From positions 5,793,206-5,857,205 of the forward strand of contig JAVMKO010000020.1 of assembly GCA_032164245.1 (NCBI GenBank): a DNA stretch of 64,000 nucleotides, in the 5' to 3' direction. Below, piece by piece: positions 1 to 12,599 of the stretch. Position numbers and translations under genes: made by a program. Position 1 is the first letter of the stretch; each line of letters opens with the position of its first letter. Source of the stretch: Sternotherus odoratus. Its lineage: Eukaryota > Chordata > Testudines > Kinosternidae. The notes under the pieces were generated by a model. It saw only the letters and a program-made list of their open reading frames with translations. It had not been told where the DNA came from and did no database searches.

Positions 1-2040
1 ATGCTCTCAACTACGCTAGCAGTCTTAATATTTCCCATTCCCGTCTTTTCCCTTCTCTTTGGCAACCTGATCCCATTGTTCATAGGCAGAGACAGAAGCA
101 AAATAATGACAATCTCCCATCTTCGGAGATGCTCCTGTCTTTAAGAGGGTTCATTTTTTCCCTCCTACTGCCTGCTCTAGCATTTAAAGGAACATGTATT
201 TTTAGTTACTAGAACAAATGCTTTCCCCTTTTGGGGGGTGTTCTTGCATGGTTTATTCAGTGTTTAATCTGTCCAGTCCTCCCACGTACAGCTTCTAGAG
301 TCTGTCATTTTTAGCCTCCGTGCTGTCACGTGACTCATTTGCCTTCCCCATCCTTATTTCAATTTGTCTCCCTGTAATTAATCTCCGCTGCCACTTCCTC
401 TGCCTCCCACCCATGTTCCCTCATCGTACACAGATCCCTGAGCCGCCGCCTCCCACACTCTTCTGCATGCCGTCCTCCGTGCCCTTCGGTGAGACCCCTC
501 CCACTGCTTCAATCAGTTCCACTCCCTGTTGTGTTCCCAAGAGGACAGTTGCATGTGCATTTACTGACTTGTGCATGCAAGTGGCTAGATGCATTTTCCC
601 ACTCACCAGATTTGTGTGCAGCCATAGCGTTGTGCAGATAGTCTTGATGCATATCCTCATGCCTAAATTGCCTACAGATGGTGCCTTCTGTGTATTTCCA
701 TGGGCTTTTAGCTAATGTATTCATACAATTGTGTAGCTAGACTGTGTGTATGTAATTAGGGTTCTTGAACACTCAGACATAAATAAAAAAACCTATCAGA
801 GGCTTCAGCCTTTTTAGTCGTCAATAGCTTGTTGAAAGCCATTAAAATATTTCTAGTCTTCATGTCACATTCTCTTACGGGCACAACCCTTTACCTCTTA
901 ATTCTGCAATGTGCATACTAGACCGCTTAAATGCTCTTTACTAACCATTCCCATCTAACCCCTCCATTCTTGTGCCCTGAATACGTTATTGCTTTACTTG
1001 GAAATTCTGTCTTTCTGATTGCAACACATCCTGCCACAACTGCAGGCTCCGTGTTCTGATATCCTAGTTAGCTAAATGAGGAAGATAGTCTTCGTTTCCA
1101 TGGTTATTTTGTAGTCAACTCTATCCTTTAGCTGTTCTCTGAGCAGAGCAGATGTTGAGTGAAGCAGGAGTTGTCCGTTCTCAGGTGGATCCTACATTTA
1201 AATCTAATGGATGCATTTTAAGAGGATGTGATTCTGGGCAGGCAAGGTACGAAAGTACTGCTTCCTGGAATTTTACCAAGATGGTCCGTGACTGCAAATC
1301 TGAACCCCAATTACATTATTGGCGAATGTCAAACGTAAGGCCCCATTCTAGAAACCGTCAATTAACTACCATATGTTAATTACTAATTAACATGCGTTAA
1401 TGTGACTGAAAAGTGTAGCTCTACCCTTTCAGGGCAAATGGGGTGTTCTTGCCAGCTCTCATGGGCTTCTAAGCAGATACTGTTTCAGATTATTGGTGCT
1501 GTGTGTTATCCTGCTGCCAAACCTTGACACAGAGTCCTTTGCCACCTGGATCTGTTCAGCAAAGCCACTTCCCTTGCGTGTGTCAACACGTACAAAACAT
1601 ACAACCTGGGCCCCACCGTGACTTAAAGGGAACCTCCTGAGACTTCAATGCAGTGGAGCAGACGCTTGGGCTGGATGAATAATTGATGCTCCTGCCTGCA
1701 GCCAGAAAGCACTCTGGGAAATGGCACTAGAAGTGCATCTTTAATCAATGATGCATTTGAATTAACCTGGGGAGGCAGGGAAAGGAAACAGAATGTCTGC
1801 TGCTCTGGGAAATCCCTGTGTAAATTCAGGGCGCTTAACAAATGCCAAATGGACGGCTCTGGAGATGGACGTGTTTCATGTACAGTGTAAGTTTCCTTCA
1901 CACTTCCATGGACGCTGTGCCTCACCGTAACCAAGAAGCTGATGTGAACATATAAGCACTGGGATCTGAATGGATGTTGCTACTTAAATAATAATGTTCC
2001 ACTGCTTTTATTAGTGTTCTGCATTCTCAGTATTTTGCTA
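1..2040. other. No gene recognised
   Basis: AT-rich non-coding sequence. No exon with adducin or other family similarity and no clear repeat is seen; short ORFs are unremarkable. Confidence 0.5.
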
Positions 2041-2044
2041 AGCA

Positions 2045-2525
2045 ATCACAGAATATCTCAGGGACCTCAGGAGGTATCTAGTCCAACCCACTGCTCAAAG
2101 CAGCACCAATCCCCAACTAAATCATCCCATCCAGGGCTTTGTCAAGCCTGACCTTAAAAACCTCTAAGGAAGGAGATTCCACCACCTCCACAAGGAACCA
2201 ATTCCAGGGCTTCACCACTCTCCTAATGAACTTTTCCCCCTAATATCCAACCTAAACCTCCCCCACTGCAACTTGAGACCATTACTCCTTGTTCTGTCAT
2301 CTGGTACCACTGAGAACAGTCTAGATCCAACCTCTTTGGAACCCCCTTTCAGGTAGTTGAAGGCAGCTATCAAATCTCCCCTCACTCTTCTCTTCCGCAG
2401 ACTAAACAATCCCAGTTCTCTCAGCCTCTCCTCAGATGTCATGCACTCCAGCTCCCTAATCATTTTTTTTTTTGCCCTCTCTGGACTCTTTCCAATATTT
2501 CCACATCCTTCTTGTAGTGTGGGGC
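2045..2525 (-). mobile_element. CR1 LINE 3' fragment (about 480 bp)
   Basis: Reading the minus strand, it ends in the CR1 tail; the plus strand shows GGACCTCAGGAGGTATCTAG then TCCAACCCACTGCTCAAAGC. It is the longest CR1 3' fragment of its subfamily here, with point mutations throughout, so it is old. Confidence 0.85.
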
Positions 2526-2691
2526 CCTCTGAATCTGGCCTGTTAACACAGTTGCAATCATCCTGGTAACACTGTTTTCCTAATTAGTATAGCTGGAGAT
2601 GAACCTTTTTAACAATGCATGCCATACTCCTGTATCCATACCCACATCCATGTAAAATATTTAAATAGCTCTTGCTAACATCGCTCTAGTC

Positions 2692-2998
2692 CAGGGGTTG
2701 GCAACCTTTCAGAAGTTCATTTATTCGCTCCAATTTAAGGTTTCGCTTGTCAGTAATCGATTTCAACATTTTTAGAAGGTCTCTTTCTATAAGTCTTTAA
2801 TATAGAACTAAACTATTGTTGAATGTAAAGTAAATAAGGTTTTTATAATATTTAAGAAGCTCCATTTAAAATTAAATTAAAATGCAGAGGCCACCCCCCT
2901 GCTCCCGACCGGTGGCCAGGACACGGGCAGTGTGAGTGCCACTAAAAATCATCTCACGTGCCACCTTTGGCCTGCGGGCCATAGGTTGCCTACCCCTG
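2692..2998. mobile_element. hAT-like non-autonomous DNA transposon
   Basis: The terminal inverted repeats CAGGGGTTGGCAACCT and AGGTTGCCTACCCCTG differ at one position. They are flanked by 8-bp direct repeats CTCTAGTC (2684-2691) and CTCTAGTA (2999-3006), 7/8 identical, as expected for hAT insertion. It has no coding capacity. Confidence 0.85.
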
Positions 2999-3006
2999 CT
3001 CTAGTA

Positions 3007-5100
3007 TGAGCATTGGCCCTGAATGGTTTTCGTGAGAGGACTCACTAGGGCTAGAGCAGCAAGACTGACTTCCTGGTTCAGAAGAAGGAGTTCAGGACCT
3101 TGGACAGGGCACTGTATTGGGTGGAACCCAAACAGTGATGCCCCAAGACAATCCCTGGGAGTGTTGTTATGCCCACTTACCCCTCTCTCTTCCCTTGTCT
3201 TTCTGTTCAGCAAATCTACTCTGAACTCAATAAATCCTGGAGCAAACATCATGTTTGCTGTTCTCACATAGATCATTCCCTCTCTGTGTGCCCTATTCCT
3301 TCCTCCCCACCCTTTGTCTGTGCGGAATGTAACTTCTTCAGGGCAGAGGACTATCTGCTCTTGTGTTTGTACAGCCCCAAGCACACTGGAGCTCTGATCA
3401 CAAATGATCCATAGGCACTACCATAATAAACATTAGTAACCAACTTGTGATTCATGTCAAAATCTAAATCAAGCCTAAAAGGAGGTAACTATAGGCCCTT
3501 GATGGTTCCTTATTTGCTAGGTTCCAAAACTCTGGAGAAGTTCAGCTACATTTCTCACTTGTTGTTCCCACTCAGCTCTTCTTGACTCTGTTTTTTGTCT
3601 TAGACCAAGGCAAAGTGGCCTTATTTGTCGTTTCTTTATATGCATTTCCCATTCACTTCTTCACATAAGCGGCTGATGTTTTAACAAGGGGCTTTCCCAA
3701 AAGCTTTCCTCCTTAGCCTTGATAAACCCAGTATCTCTGGAGTGTGAGGAAGTGTCACATCTACTGGTTTATTTTACTGATTAAAGAAACACGTCTCATA
3801 ATAACCACAGCGGTACTGTTTGGCAAGCAACTGTATGGCGTTCTACTTTGCTAGAAGGTCTTACGCTTTGCATCACAGAAAATAGGCTGAGAATCTTGGG
3901 TGAAATTCTATCGTCAGACTCAATATGATCCTTCCTTCCTGGGATAAAAATCTAGCTCTTCAATAATATAGCAGAGTGTTTACAACCCTCCATCCTGAAT
4001 CTCTTCAGACACATCGGCTAGCTTTTATTTATAATCTAGTGTCTCAGAGCTTTGGTGCTTGTAAGCACCACTCATAAGGAGGACCATGCTCAGTAGTCCA
4101 TTATCAACTTGGTATATATTATTTAGATGCTTTTACTATGCATGGCTAACCCCAGGATTCTCATGCAGTCTGGTTTTCCGATGTTCTTGTCAAGTCCCAT
4201 TTCTGCCTTTGGTCACATCAACACTGACACAGTCAATTTTTCTTTTGTTAGCAATTGAGTCCTTAGGGGTTTTTTATTAGGGGCTGTCGATAAATGGACA
4301 ATTTGGGATGCGTTTCAGTTTCCAGCAGGGTTGGCTTTATAGAAAGGCTCTGCTCCAAAGACCTTCAAGTCTACATCATATGTACAAGGAACGAGGGGAT
4401 AACAAAGGAAGAGATAGAGAAAGGGGGGACCGTGGTTAGGCAGTTAGATTGTAAATTGGACTATATGCTCATGCAAAGGAATAAGGACCCATTCCTTTCT
4501 GCCTCTGCATGGGGTACCTGGATTTTGCATCAGGTGTGCGGGATTAGAGGAGGAGAATGAACTGAATCTCTGCTTCTCCAATGCACTGGCCAGTGCAACT
4601 ACACTGAGGCAGGGAGATTGTAATTTTCTTCTGGCATTGGCTAGCAGAAAACTATTCCTCATCCAGAGCCATGGGGAAACTGAGTCACGATCCCTTCCCG
4701 AGTTGTTAAAGGACTGGTGCCATGTGCACCTTGCTCAGAGCTGGGCTGAGCAGTGAAATCTGCCCTTTAGATGTTGGTCTTGGGTTCCTATCCGCAAGGG
4801 AATGAGGTAGCAAGAGAAAGAATGTGACTCCTATCAACAGCTGGCTGAATGTTGCCAATTTTGGAATGAAAAAATGGCTCTTTGACCCATATGAAGAGTT
4901 TTGTGAAGAATCTTCACTGGAGTTGAAACTTTCTAGATTTTTATGAAAACCCCAAAACTTTGTCTATTTTTTGGAATTTTTTTTTTAGCTGCAAAACATA
5001 CCTTTGGGGGAACTGTAACCAGTACATCACGTCCTATGAAAACTAATTGGCATCTTTCAATCAGCTCTAATCATATCTTATTGGGGAAAAAACCTTTCAA
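3007..5100. other. No gene recognised
   Basis: Non-coding sequence with short unremarkable ORFs; I recognise no family in it. Confidence 0.4.
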
Positions 5101-5109
5101 GGATGTCTT

Positions 5110-5201
5110 GGCTGATTTAGTTGGGGATTGGTCCTGCTTTGAGCAGGGGTTTGGACTAGATACCTCCTGAGGTCCCTCCCAACCCTGATCTTCTATGATT
5201 G
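5110..5201 (+). mobile_element. CR1 LINE 3' tail
   Basis: GATTTAGTTGGGGATTGGTC through AACCCTGATCTTCTATGATT is the CR1 3' end in forward orientation, heavily 5'-truncated as usual. Confidence 0.85.
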
Positions 5202-5479
5202 AGGAAAGGAAATTTACTCAGCCATGGCAGGTGAGAATCTATGTAACCAGGGACAGAGTGCCTCAAGCTACTGAGTGTCTTGAATAATGATTGTGAGGTC
5301 CTCCACTCCCATTGACTTCATGGGGTGTTGCAGATGCTCCATACTTCAGACGTCTCTTGGCCCTAATTAACGGGTCTGCGTTATGGACCTGATTCTGCAA
5401 TGTCTTTCTAACATAGCACGGCAGGGTATAAATCTACAGTATGTCAGTTTGCCAGGTAGCAACCTCCTCTGTGGATGCA

Positions 5480-6010
5480 GCAACGGTGCCCGGAAAGTGC
5501 TGGAGTGTGACGGTGACAGGAATTTTGGGGCCCCGTACGCTGATAGTTTGTGGGGGCCCCCCCCCGGCCGGTCTCCCGCTGCCGCCCCCCCCCCCGGCCC
5601 TGTTCTGACCCCGCAGCGCGCAAGGGGAACGGTGTCCCCCGCCCCACGGCAGCGTGGCCGGCTTGCTCCCTGCCCCACGTGGGACAGCGGACCCGCCCCA
5701 GGCCGAGGCAGGACACGCACTGCTCCAGTCACGCCCCCTCTCCCTGCATGCGCTCTCCCCCTCTGGGGGCACAGAGCCGCCGCGCGCTGGGGCTCCGCGT
5801 GGCCCGACCGGGAGAAGCAAAGGGGGGCAGGGGGAGGCTGCTGGGGGGCGGGGGAGGGGGCTGACGAGTGCTGCAGCGGCTTCCCAGAGCCACGCCTTGC
5901 TGTGCAGGCCCGGCGACAAGGGGGTACAGCTGCGTACCGGGCCCACCCCGGACTTAAGGGGGCCCCGGTACAGCTGTACCCGTTGTACCACCCTGTCGCC
6001 GGCCCTGACA
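5480..6010. other. GC-rich, CpG-containing block
   Basis: About 530 bp of very high GC with runs of C/G and several long overlapping open frames on both strands, which are a by-product of low stop-codon density. It could be a dispersed GC-rich repeat or a CpG island with a noncoding 5' exon. No splice donor in a credible context and no known exon are seen. Confidence 0.35.
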
Positions 6011-9000
6011 CCCTGACTTGTCACGTGGTAATGCCCCATGTAGACAAGCCCCAAGAGCCGCTAAACTCCTATTGAATTCTGTAGCAGTTCTAGGGGCAGA
6101 GCCCCCCTCAGAATGGTCAGGGCCCTGTAAGACTGGGCCCATGTTCTTGACACACCTTGCTACTTGTTAAGAGGACGTGAGGCTTGATTTGTAGGAGGAG
6201 AATGCTCTCTCGATGTGATGAAAAATTGAGTACGTCGCCAGTCTCCTGGCAATAGAGTCAGCACTCGGTTACATCGATGTAAATGTGACTTCGTTAATTA
6301 CTCCATTGCAGCTACTCTGCATTTATAGCAGTGTGGATACAAATCACGACATTCTGTTCGCATTTTCCCTTTTTAAAATAGGTGTTGAATTTACCCTTCA
6401 TTTTCATGCTATCTTTTCTGTGCAACGTGCTTCCTAAATTTGTCAATGTATTAAAAAATACAAACAGTAGACAGAATTATATTATGTTCTAGTTATACGG
6501 CACCTTTGCCCTCAAAATACTTTATTTGTGAAGTCCTCCTTCAATATTCTACCTTGTGATTGTTCTCAGATAAATCAGGGCTAACACTGTCTCATTAATC
6601 TTGCACTTAATTAACATCATTTTATCTCTCTGGGGAAAATACCTGTGTGTGTGTATATATATAAACAGGCTGCTAGATATTAGCACTTTATTGCTGAGAT
6701 TTTCAAAGCTGACATGGGGCAATTACAAATAATGGGAATTGTGTCACTAAATTCAATAGCTAGATTTGAAAATGCCAACCTCTGTTACTACCTAAATTGC
6801 ACTACAGTACCTCAATTTTCCTTTATCATTTTTTCCATTAAGCGTTGGCAAAAAATAGGACTACACTTAGTTCTGTCATGAGTAGCTAAAGCAAATTTTG
6901 CATGGAAAAGGGGAATGCAAGAGTGTATATTTTGGTTATTGTGTGCAAAATGTTTGTAAGTATACAATAGTGAATAGCCAGAGCCAATCCCAAAGCGGAT
7001 CCGACAGCTTCATTATTCATGGAATATAGCCTCTTGAGAATATGCTCAGAGGCTATTGTCTAGCTGTCATCTTTAACGAGGGGGATCATCACGCGAACAG
7101 ATTTCATTTTGCTTTGCTTTGGTAATGCTTCCTGTGTAGCCCACTCTCAAACCTAGTTACTGAAGTAACGTGTTTTGCAACCAAAATCCGGGTTAGCATA
7201 TTTTAAAACTTGACATCGGCATGTCTTTCAGTCTGAGCTGCTTGATGCTTCACCTAGGCTGGGCTTTCAGGAAAACACAGTAGAGAGCGTCATGCAGAAT
7301 GCATCTAAGGAAAGGGCATGTTCACCCTATCGTCTGCATTGCACAGGGAAGCAAGATTTGACCAGGCAGAAAGATGAATTGTTTGTCATTTTTAGAAGAC
7401 CCCTTCCCTAGAAGAGCATCAATGACTGTGGCCCCAATTCAGTAGAGAACCTCTGTTTAGCAAAGCGCTCAAACACATACTTAAATCCCATTGAAGTCAA
7501 CAGAACTTCAGCATGTATTTGCTGGATAAGGATGGGTGCATGGAAGTGTATGTTTCAATGCTCTACTGCAATGGCGCCTGAGTGGGGGATCTCATGGAAA
7601 ATACGAATCCTTAATGTTGGGTGGGGGAAGAAGAAAGACCAAATTAAAAAAACACACCCAGTTCCTCAAGTCAGTGGAGCTACTAAGGCCCCAGCTAAGG
7701 ATCTGTCAGATTGCCTGTTAAATCCTTTGTGCAATAAACAGGGAAGGTATTTTTAAGGTAGATTTGAACAGAAGTAATTTTGTGCCTGGAAGATGCAACT
7801 GTGAGTGATGAGACACTCATTCGCCCAAGGCTTTTAGGGTCTGATTGCTCCAAATACCTTTGGAAGCCACTTGGGCTGGGCAGAGAACCCTAGTGTTGGA
7901 GGATGTTCCATTTGAATCTAGCAGAATCAGGCCCAGTATTAGATAGCATAGAGCGGTTCCTGTGTAATACAGAGCCTGCACCTAGTATAATTCACTGGAG
8001 TCTTGCCCTGGACTTCACTGCAAGCTGGAGATGATGTCTAACATCAATGATGTCATCCACATGAGAAATAATTCTACAGCAGGTGAAAATGGATCTGGGT
8101 CTTCTCTCACCCTAGCGTGACACTGGCGTAACACCACTAAATTAAGTGGAGTCACTCCTGACACCACCACTACAAGTCCGGGGAGTTGAATTCAGCCCAA
8201 GGGCTTGAGAGTTGCAGTTATTTAGTCAAGGTTTTCTCCTTTGCCTTATCAGAATCTCCACGTCCCTTGCCATCTCTTTGTAGTGAAAGAAGCTTTAGCC
8301 TACTGTACGCTCAGATTTGCATGAAGAGACAGCATGGGGGTATTTGGGGGAGGAGCAGAGAGTGGGCTTTTGATGGCCCAGGGGAGAAATGGGAGAGGGA
8401 AATGAGATGCGGTATGTAAATCTAGGAATACATCCATAAACATAATGCCCCAAGAAAGCACAGACAAATGACCGACATGCTCGGCAATCTTTAATACTAA
8501 ACACCAGCATAAAACACACGGTTCCCTGCTGTCTTCATTCGATTTACGGGACAATGGTCCTTATGCTTGTGTTTCTTTCTGTAGGGTTCTGCTACCCTTT
8601 AAAAGGTTGGGTACGGCAAGAAACGGAACAAAAAAAATGGACCATAAATGGTGCATGCTTCAAGGTGCGGTTGTTGCAGCTGGTTCAAACCCCAGCTCTG
8701 CCCAGTGAAGGGCTTTGCTGGTAACTTGCCAGGGGCCTGCAGCTTTCTCCTGATTTGCCTGAAATGGAGCAAATTGCAGCTGCCTGGGTCCTCCAGAACT
8801 GGGAGGAGAAACTTGGCTGTGGAGCCGAGCGAAACTATCTTCACCAAAAGAAAAAATGGAGGTTCAGGTCGACGGAAACGTTTTGTGGATTTGGGTCAAA
8901 GTATTTTGGCCATAAAAAAAAATCTGTTTTTTTTTTGTATTGATCTTTTCTAAACAAAGGGTTTCAATTGTTTCCCTTTGAAGTGCCATCTCCTTTGGAA

Positions 9001-10100
9001 TTTCGCTGCAATATTCTTTAAATTCAGTTCATTTTGTGGCGATTGAAACGATTTCTTCAAATCAAAGTGAAACTTTTTTCTCTTTTGGTTCAGCTGCTGA
9101 ACTGAAAAATCATCATTCCCCAAGTTGCACCCAGGAGTCCTCACTCCCAATTCTTTTCTCTATCCAGCAGGCCACGCTGCCCGCTCCCTTATGATGAAAC
9201 ACCAGCTACCTATGGATCTGGTAATGTGCTGGGGAGGAAATGTTGCTGGATGTAAAGATGGCATGGAAAAGCAGTGTGTGGAGACGCTGACATGTTTTGC
9301 CCAAATTGCTAAAGGAGTTTGTCTAAAAGATGCATAGAGAATGAGGAATAATTTAAGATGGCAGTTAGCAATGCTATCTCTGGGTAGCTAATTGGCTTTT
9401 TCCAGCTGTGTTGTACTTACTGGAGGACAGATGGAGGGCAGTGACCTACTATATCAGAGAGCTTATCTGTCCGTGACCTTGTTTCCTAGTTCTGCAAGCT
9501 TCATGATGCTGTTCCCAAGATGTTGTTCAGCATCATTTTTCTGTAACACACGTGGACACTGTTATAAAGAGGCATTCTTTCCAAACCAGCCTTTGACACA
9601 ATTTCCATTTTCCCCTGTTGGACTGGGGAGAATTATTCTGAATTTCTTAGAGGAGTTACCAATGCGATCAGATCAGACTGAGGTCCCATTTACTACAATT
9701 CTTTTGCCCTAGAAATCTCTGTTTTGGTGGCATGATCTCTGATCATGTGACCCACATAATGTCTTTGTTTCGTTCATGTGCCATGCTAGCTATACCTTAT
9801 CTGGGGTGGAACTACTGAGAGATCAGAGCATGTGACATTCCTCTCCTCCTAGAGCTAGAAGAGGGAATAATAATCTGCATTGTCTCTAAAAATGTCTGTT
9901 TTACAAAACCACAAATGGTGGGGAGGCAGTTCCACACAGGGATTAGCAAAATGCAATGCAACGTCGATGCTTCTTAATCCGTTTGGGGACATTTATACCT
10001 GAATCTGGTGTGGTCAAGAGAATGATGGCAGGATGCGATTTTCCTTTCTTTTTTTGTTCATTTCTGAGGTCATGGGTAAAATTTTCAAAAGTGCTTACGG
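6011..10100. other. No gene recognised; sparse repeat-like text
   Basis: Mostly unassigned AT-rich DNA. A segment at about 7430-7530 resembles a reptile/avian dispersed motif containing CCCATTGAAGTCAA. A short (TG)n/(TA)n run lies at about 6643-6664. No exon is recognised. Confidence 0.35.
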
Positions 10101-10105
10101 GACCC

Positions 10106-10631
10106 TGTAGTGAGCGGAAGATTATTGTGACAGCAATCGGTAGGGGGCGTAGTTACGCTTCTGAGTCGTCTCCAGGGGACGGAATAATAAGGTTATCACC
10201 TTGGGAATGGCCTTGTGTTTCTGTTATCTCGTGTGTATGTGTCTGAGAACTGTTTCTCAGCTGTGTGAGTTGTTTACCCCGTCTGTGTGAGAACGAGTGC
10301 GTGTGAAACTAAATAGGTAAACTGAGGCAGGACAGCGCATAATCAACAAGTGCAGAACAGCGTGTAATCAACCAATCCTGCTTGCTATTCATGAGATATG
10401 TTTATGTATGAGATGTAAATGAGCATGAGTATTTCTGTGCTGACACACCCTTGTGTGTTGGGCTTCTTCCCTGGGCATCGCTTGGATGTGCCAGGTCCCT
10501 CATCAGTGACAGCCTGCAGCTGGGGCCCCCAGATGTTGTGATGTCACTACCTTCAATAAACTCACCACTTTCCATCTAGCCCCTGTGTGTGAGCCCCGTC
10601 TCTACGGGACTCCCCAGGGCACCCTGCAACA
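10106..10631 (+). mobile_element. Solo LTR 1 (526 bp)
   Basis: The sequence starts TGTAGTG, ends CTGCAACA (TG...CA) and is flanked by perfect 5-bp direct repeats GACCC (10101-10105 and 10632-10636). An AATAAA poly(A) signal at 10555-10560 followed by a GT-rich U5-like region fixes the + orientation. No internal retroviral or Gypsy sequence adjoins it, so it is a solo LTR left by recombination. The family is not identified. Confidence 0.85.
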
Positions 10632-11008
10632 GACCCTAAGTTCCATTTTCAAAGGTAACTTAGGTTCTCAGGAGCTGACGTCCAGCCATGGCACCTAAAT
10701 GCCAATATCCAAGGCAGAAGTTAGGTTCCTAAGTCTCTTACGACTTGAAAAACTTTATCTGCCACTTTCACGTCTCAGCAAATTGCTCTTTTATACAAAT
10801 CCATTCCTATGCCTGGCCCATTTACATTAGGGGACTGCACAGAGTCTAGTGTGTTGGATTTGTGTTTCAAGCTACGCCGGGAGCTGGATTTGTGCTGCTG
10901 CTGTTCTCTTACAAACCTGAAACACGGGTCAGGCTCCTGGTAAGCGTCAAGCCCTTTGAGCAACTTGTGTTTCTTCAATAGCTGAATTTGTTTGGCTTTG
11001 GGCCCTGT

Positions 11009-11100
11009 CATAGAATCATAGAAGATCAGGGTTGGAGGGACCTCAGGAGGTCTAGTCCAACCCCCTGCCCAAAGCAGGCCCAATCCCCAACTAAGTCATC
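11009..11100 (-). mobile_element. CR1 LINE 3' tail
   Basis: The plus strand reads CATAGAATCATAGAAGATCA then GGGTTGGAGGGACCTCAGGA, the reverse complement of the CR1 3' end. Confidence 0.88.
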
Positions 11101-11222
11101 ACAGCCTGATGTCACTGGTGTGGAGTATGTCAGTTCTTAGGTGCCAAGCTGGAAATACCTTGTGCCTGATTTTTTAGCAGATCTGAGCACCCACCACTCC
11201 GTGCAAAGTCAGTGGAAGCCGG

Positions 11223-11344
11223 GGGTGACCAGCGCCAGTGTGAAAAATCAGGACACCTTTTTTTGAGCGGGGACGTATAGTTGTGTATATAAGACAAAGC
11301 CACTAATCTCTGCATGATCCCAATAATAGGACATCCAGTCACTC
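11223..11344. mobile_element. Tc1/mariner-like MITE (degraded copy)
   Basis: It matches the better-kept copy at 38472-38591: GGGTGACC start, GTGAAAAATC near the start, ACAT-CCAG-TCAC-like end. It has several substitutions. Confidence 0.6.
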
Positions 11345-12550
11345 TAATGGGAGCCCCGGGTGCTTGTCACGTGTGGAAATCCGGCTCTAAGTGTCTCCAG
11401 TCAGGCAGTGAAATCTGAGAACTCGGCTGCATGCCTGTACGTATCCAGTCTAGCTGCTCATCTTGTGTGTCCCATACTGCACTGGAGAAGTGTTTTTTCC
11501 TGAGCCCATCTGCCTTCACACCTCCTTCACATTCCTTTTTTAGAAACGTCTTCAAGGAGTCTTATAAACGGCGGCATCTTAAACACTTCTAATTTTTTTT
11601 TAAATTTCTTCCTCTGCATCATATCACACTCTCCCTCACCCTTCTGGTTTCCTACACTGTCTCCTTATGTTTGGCCTTGTTTGTATTTAGGCCCTTAGTT
11701 TGCCGGGACAGCCACGCGTGTGAACTCATCTTCCCCCAAGGAATCCCACTCAACTCCATCTGCGCTTGTGGATCCTTTAGCAAGACCAGGCCCTTGGACT
11801 CTAATTCTCTGATTGCACCCACGTTGGCTTTAATGGGAGAGGCTTGTGGGGCTCCAGTTTTAGGATTGGGGCTTTAAAACATAAGCCCGATAGGGTAGGG
11901 AGCCCATCCTGGTTTGTGGGTTCACGTCGCAGCCATAAGAAACAATAACTAAGCACTTTAAACACGGCCTGTGTTTGTGGCGCCACAAATTTTCTCTCCT
12001 GTGAATATTTTTCTGATGGCTGTTGGGAGCTGTTTAAATGAGACCTTGCAATACAACTCTCCAGAAATAGCTGCTGTGAAATTAGTGGAGGTTTTATGCA
12101 CTGAAAGTACATGCCATCTTTAAACAGATTTTAACCCAGTTTTACAGAGTCGAGAGCCTATTGGCTTTAACGTTTAAACAGTCAGGCAGCTGAGGCTTTT
12201 TCAGTATTTAATTTTCTCAAAGAAAATCAGTGAGGGGTTTCTTTTTAGTGGCTTGTACCAGTGTCTTTTCTGTAAAACTGTGCAACTCCCAGAGATGGTT
12301 TGGGCCTAATTTTCCGCAGTTTCACAAATTTTATTGCCCGAGTAACTCCATTAATTTCAAGGGAGAGACAATGGTATAGAAGAGGGTACAAGTGAGCAGA
12401 GAATTGGGCTCTTTAGAACACACTGTGTCCCCCAAAATAGTCCTCATCCTACATGCTTTGTCTGAAACACACTCCAAATACATCTTTTACCAGAGCAGTA
12501 AATATTGGTATGGTAACCCCCATCTTTTCTTGTTCACTCTCTCTCTCTCC

Positions 12551-12552
12551 GC

Positions 12553-12588
<36 letters not shown>
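12551..12588. repeat. (TG)n microsatellite
   Basis: About 38 bp of nearly pure GT/TG repeat following a CT-rich run. It lies just upstream of the Penelope copy and may belong to its 5' part. Confidence 0.95.
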
Positions 12589-12593
<5 letters not shown>

Positions 12594-12599
12594 CTTCCT

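Noticed and set aside
5383..6075. 230-codon + ORF and overlapping 214- and 206-codon minus ORFs in the GC-rich block
   Set aside because: Long frames open on both strands at once are explained by very high GC. The translations are Pro/Arg/Ala/Gly-rich without any domain.
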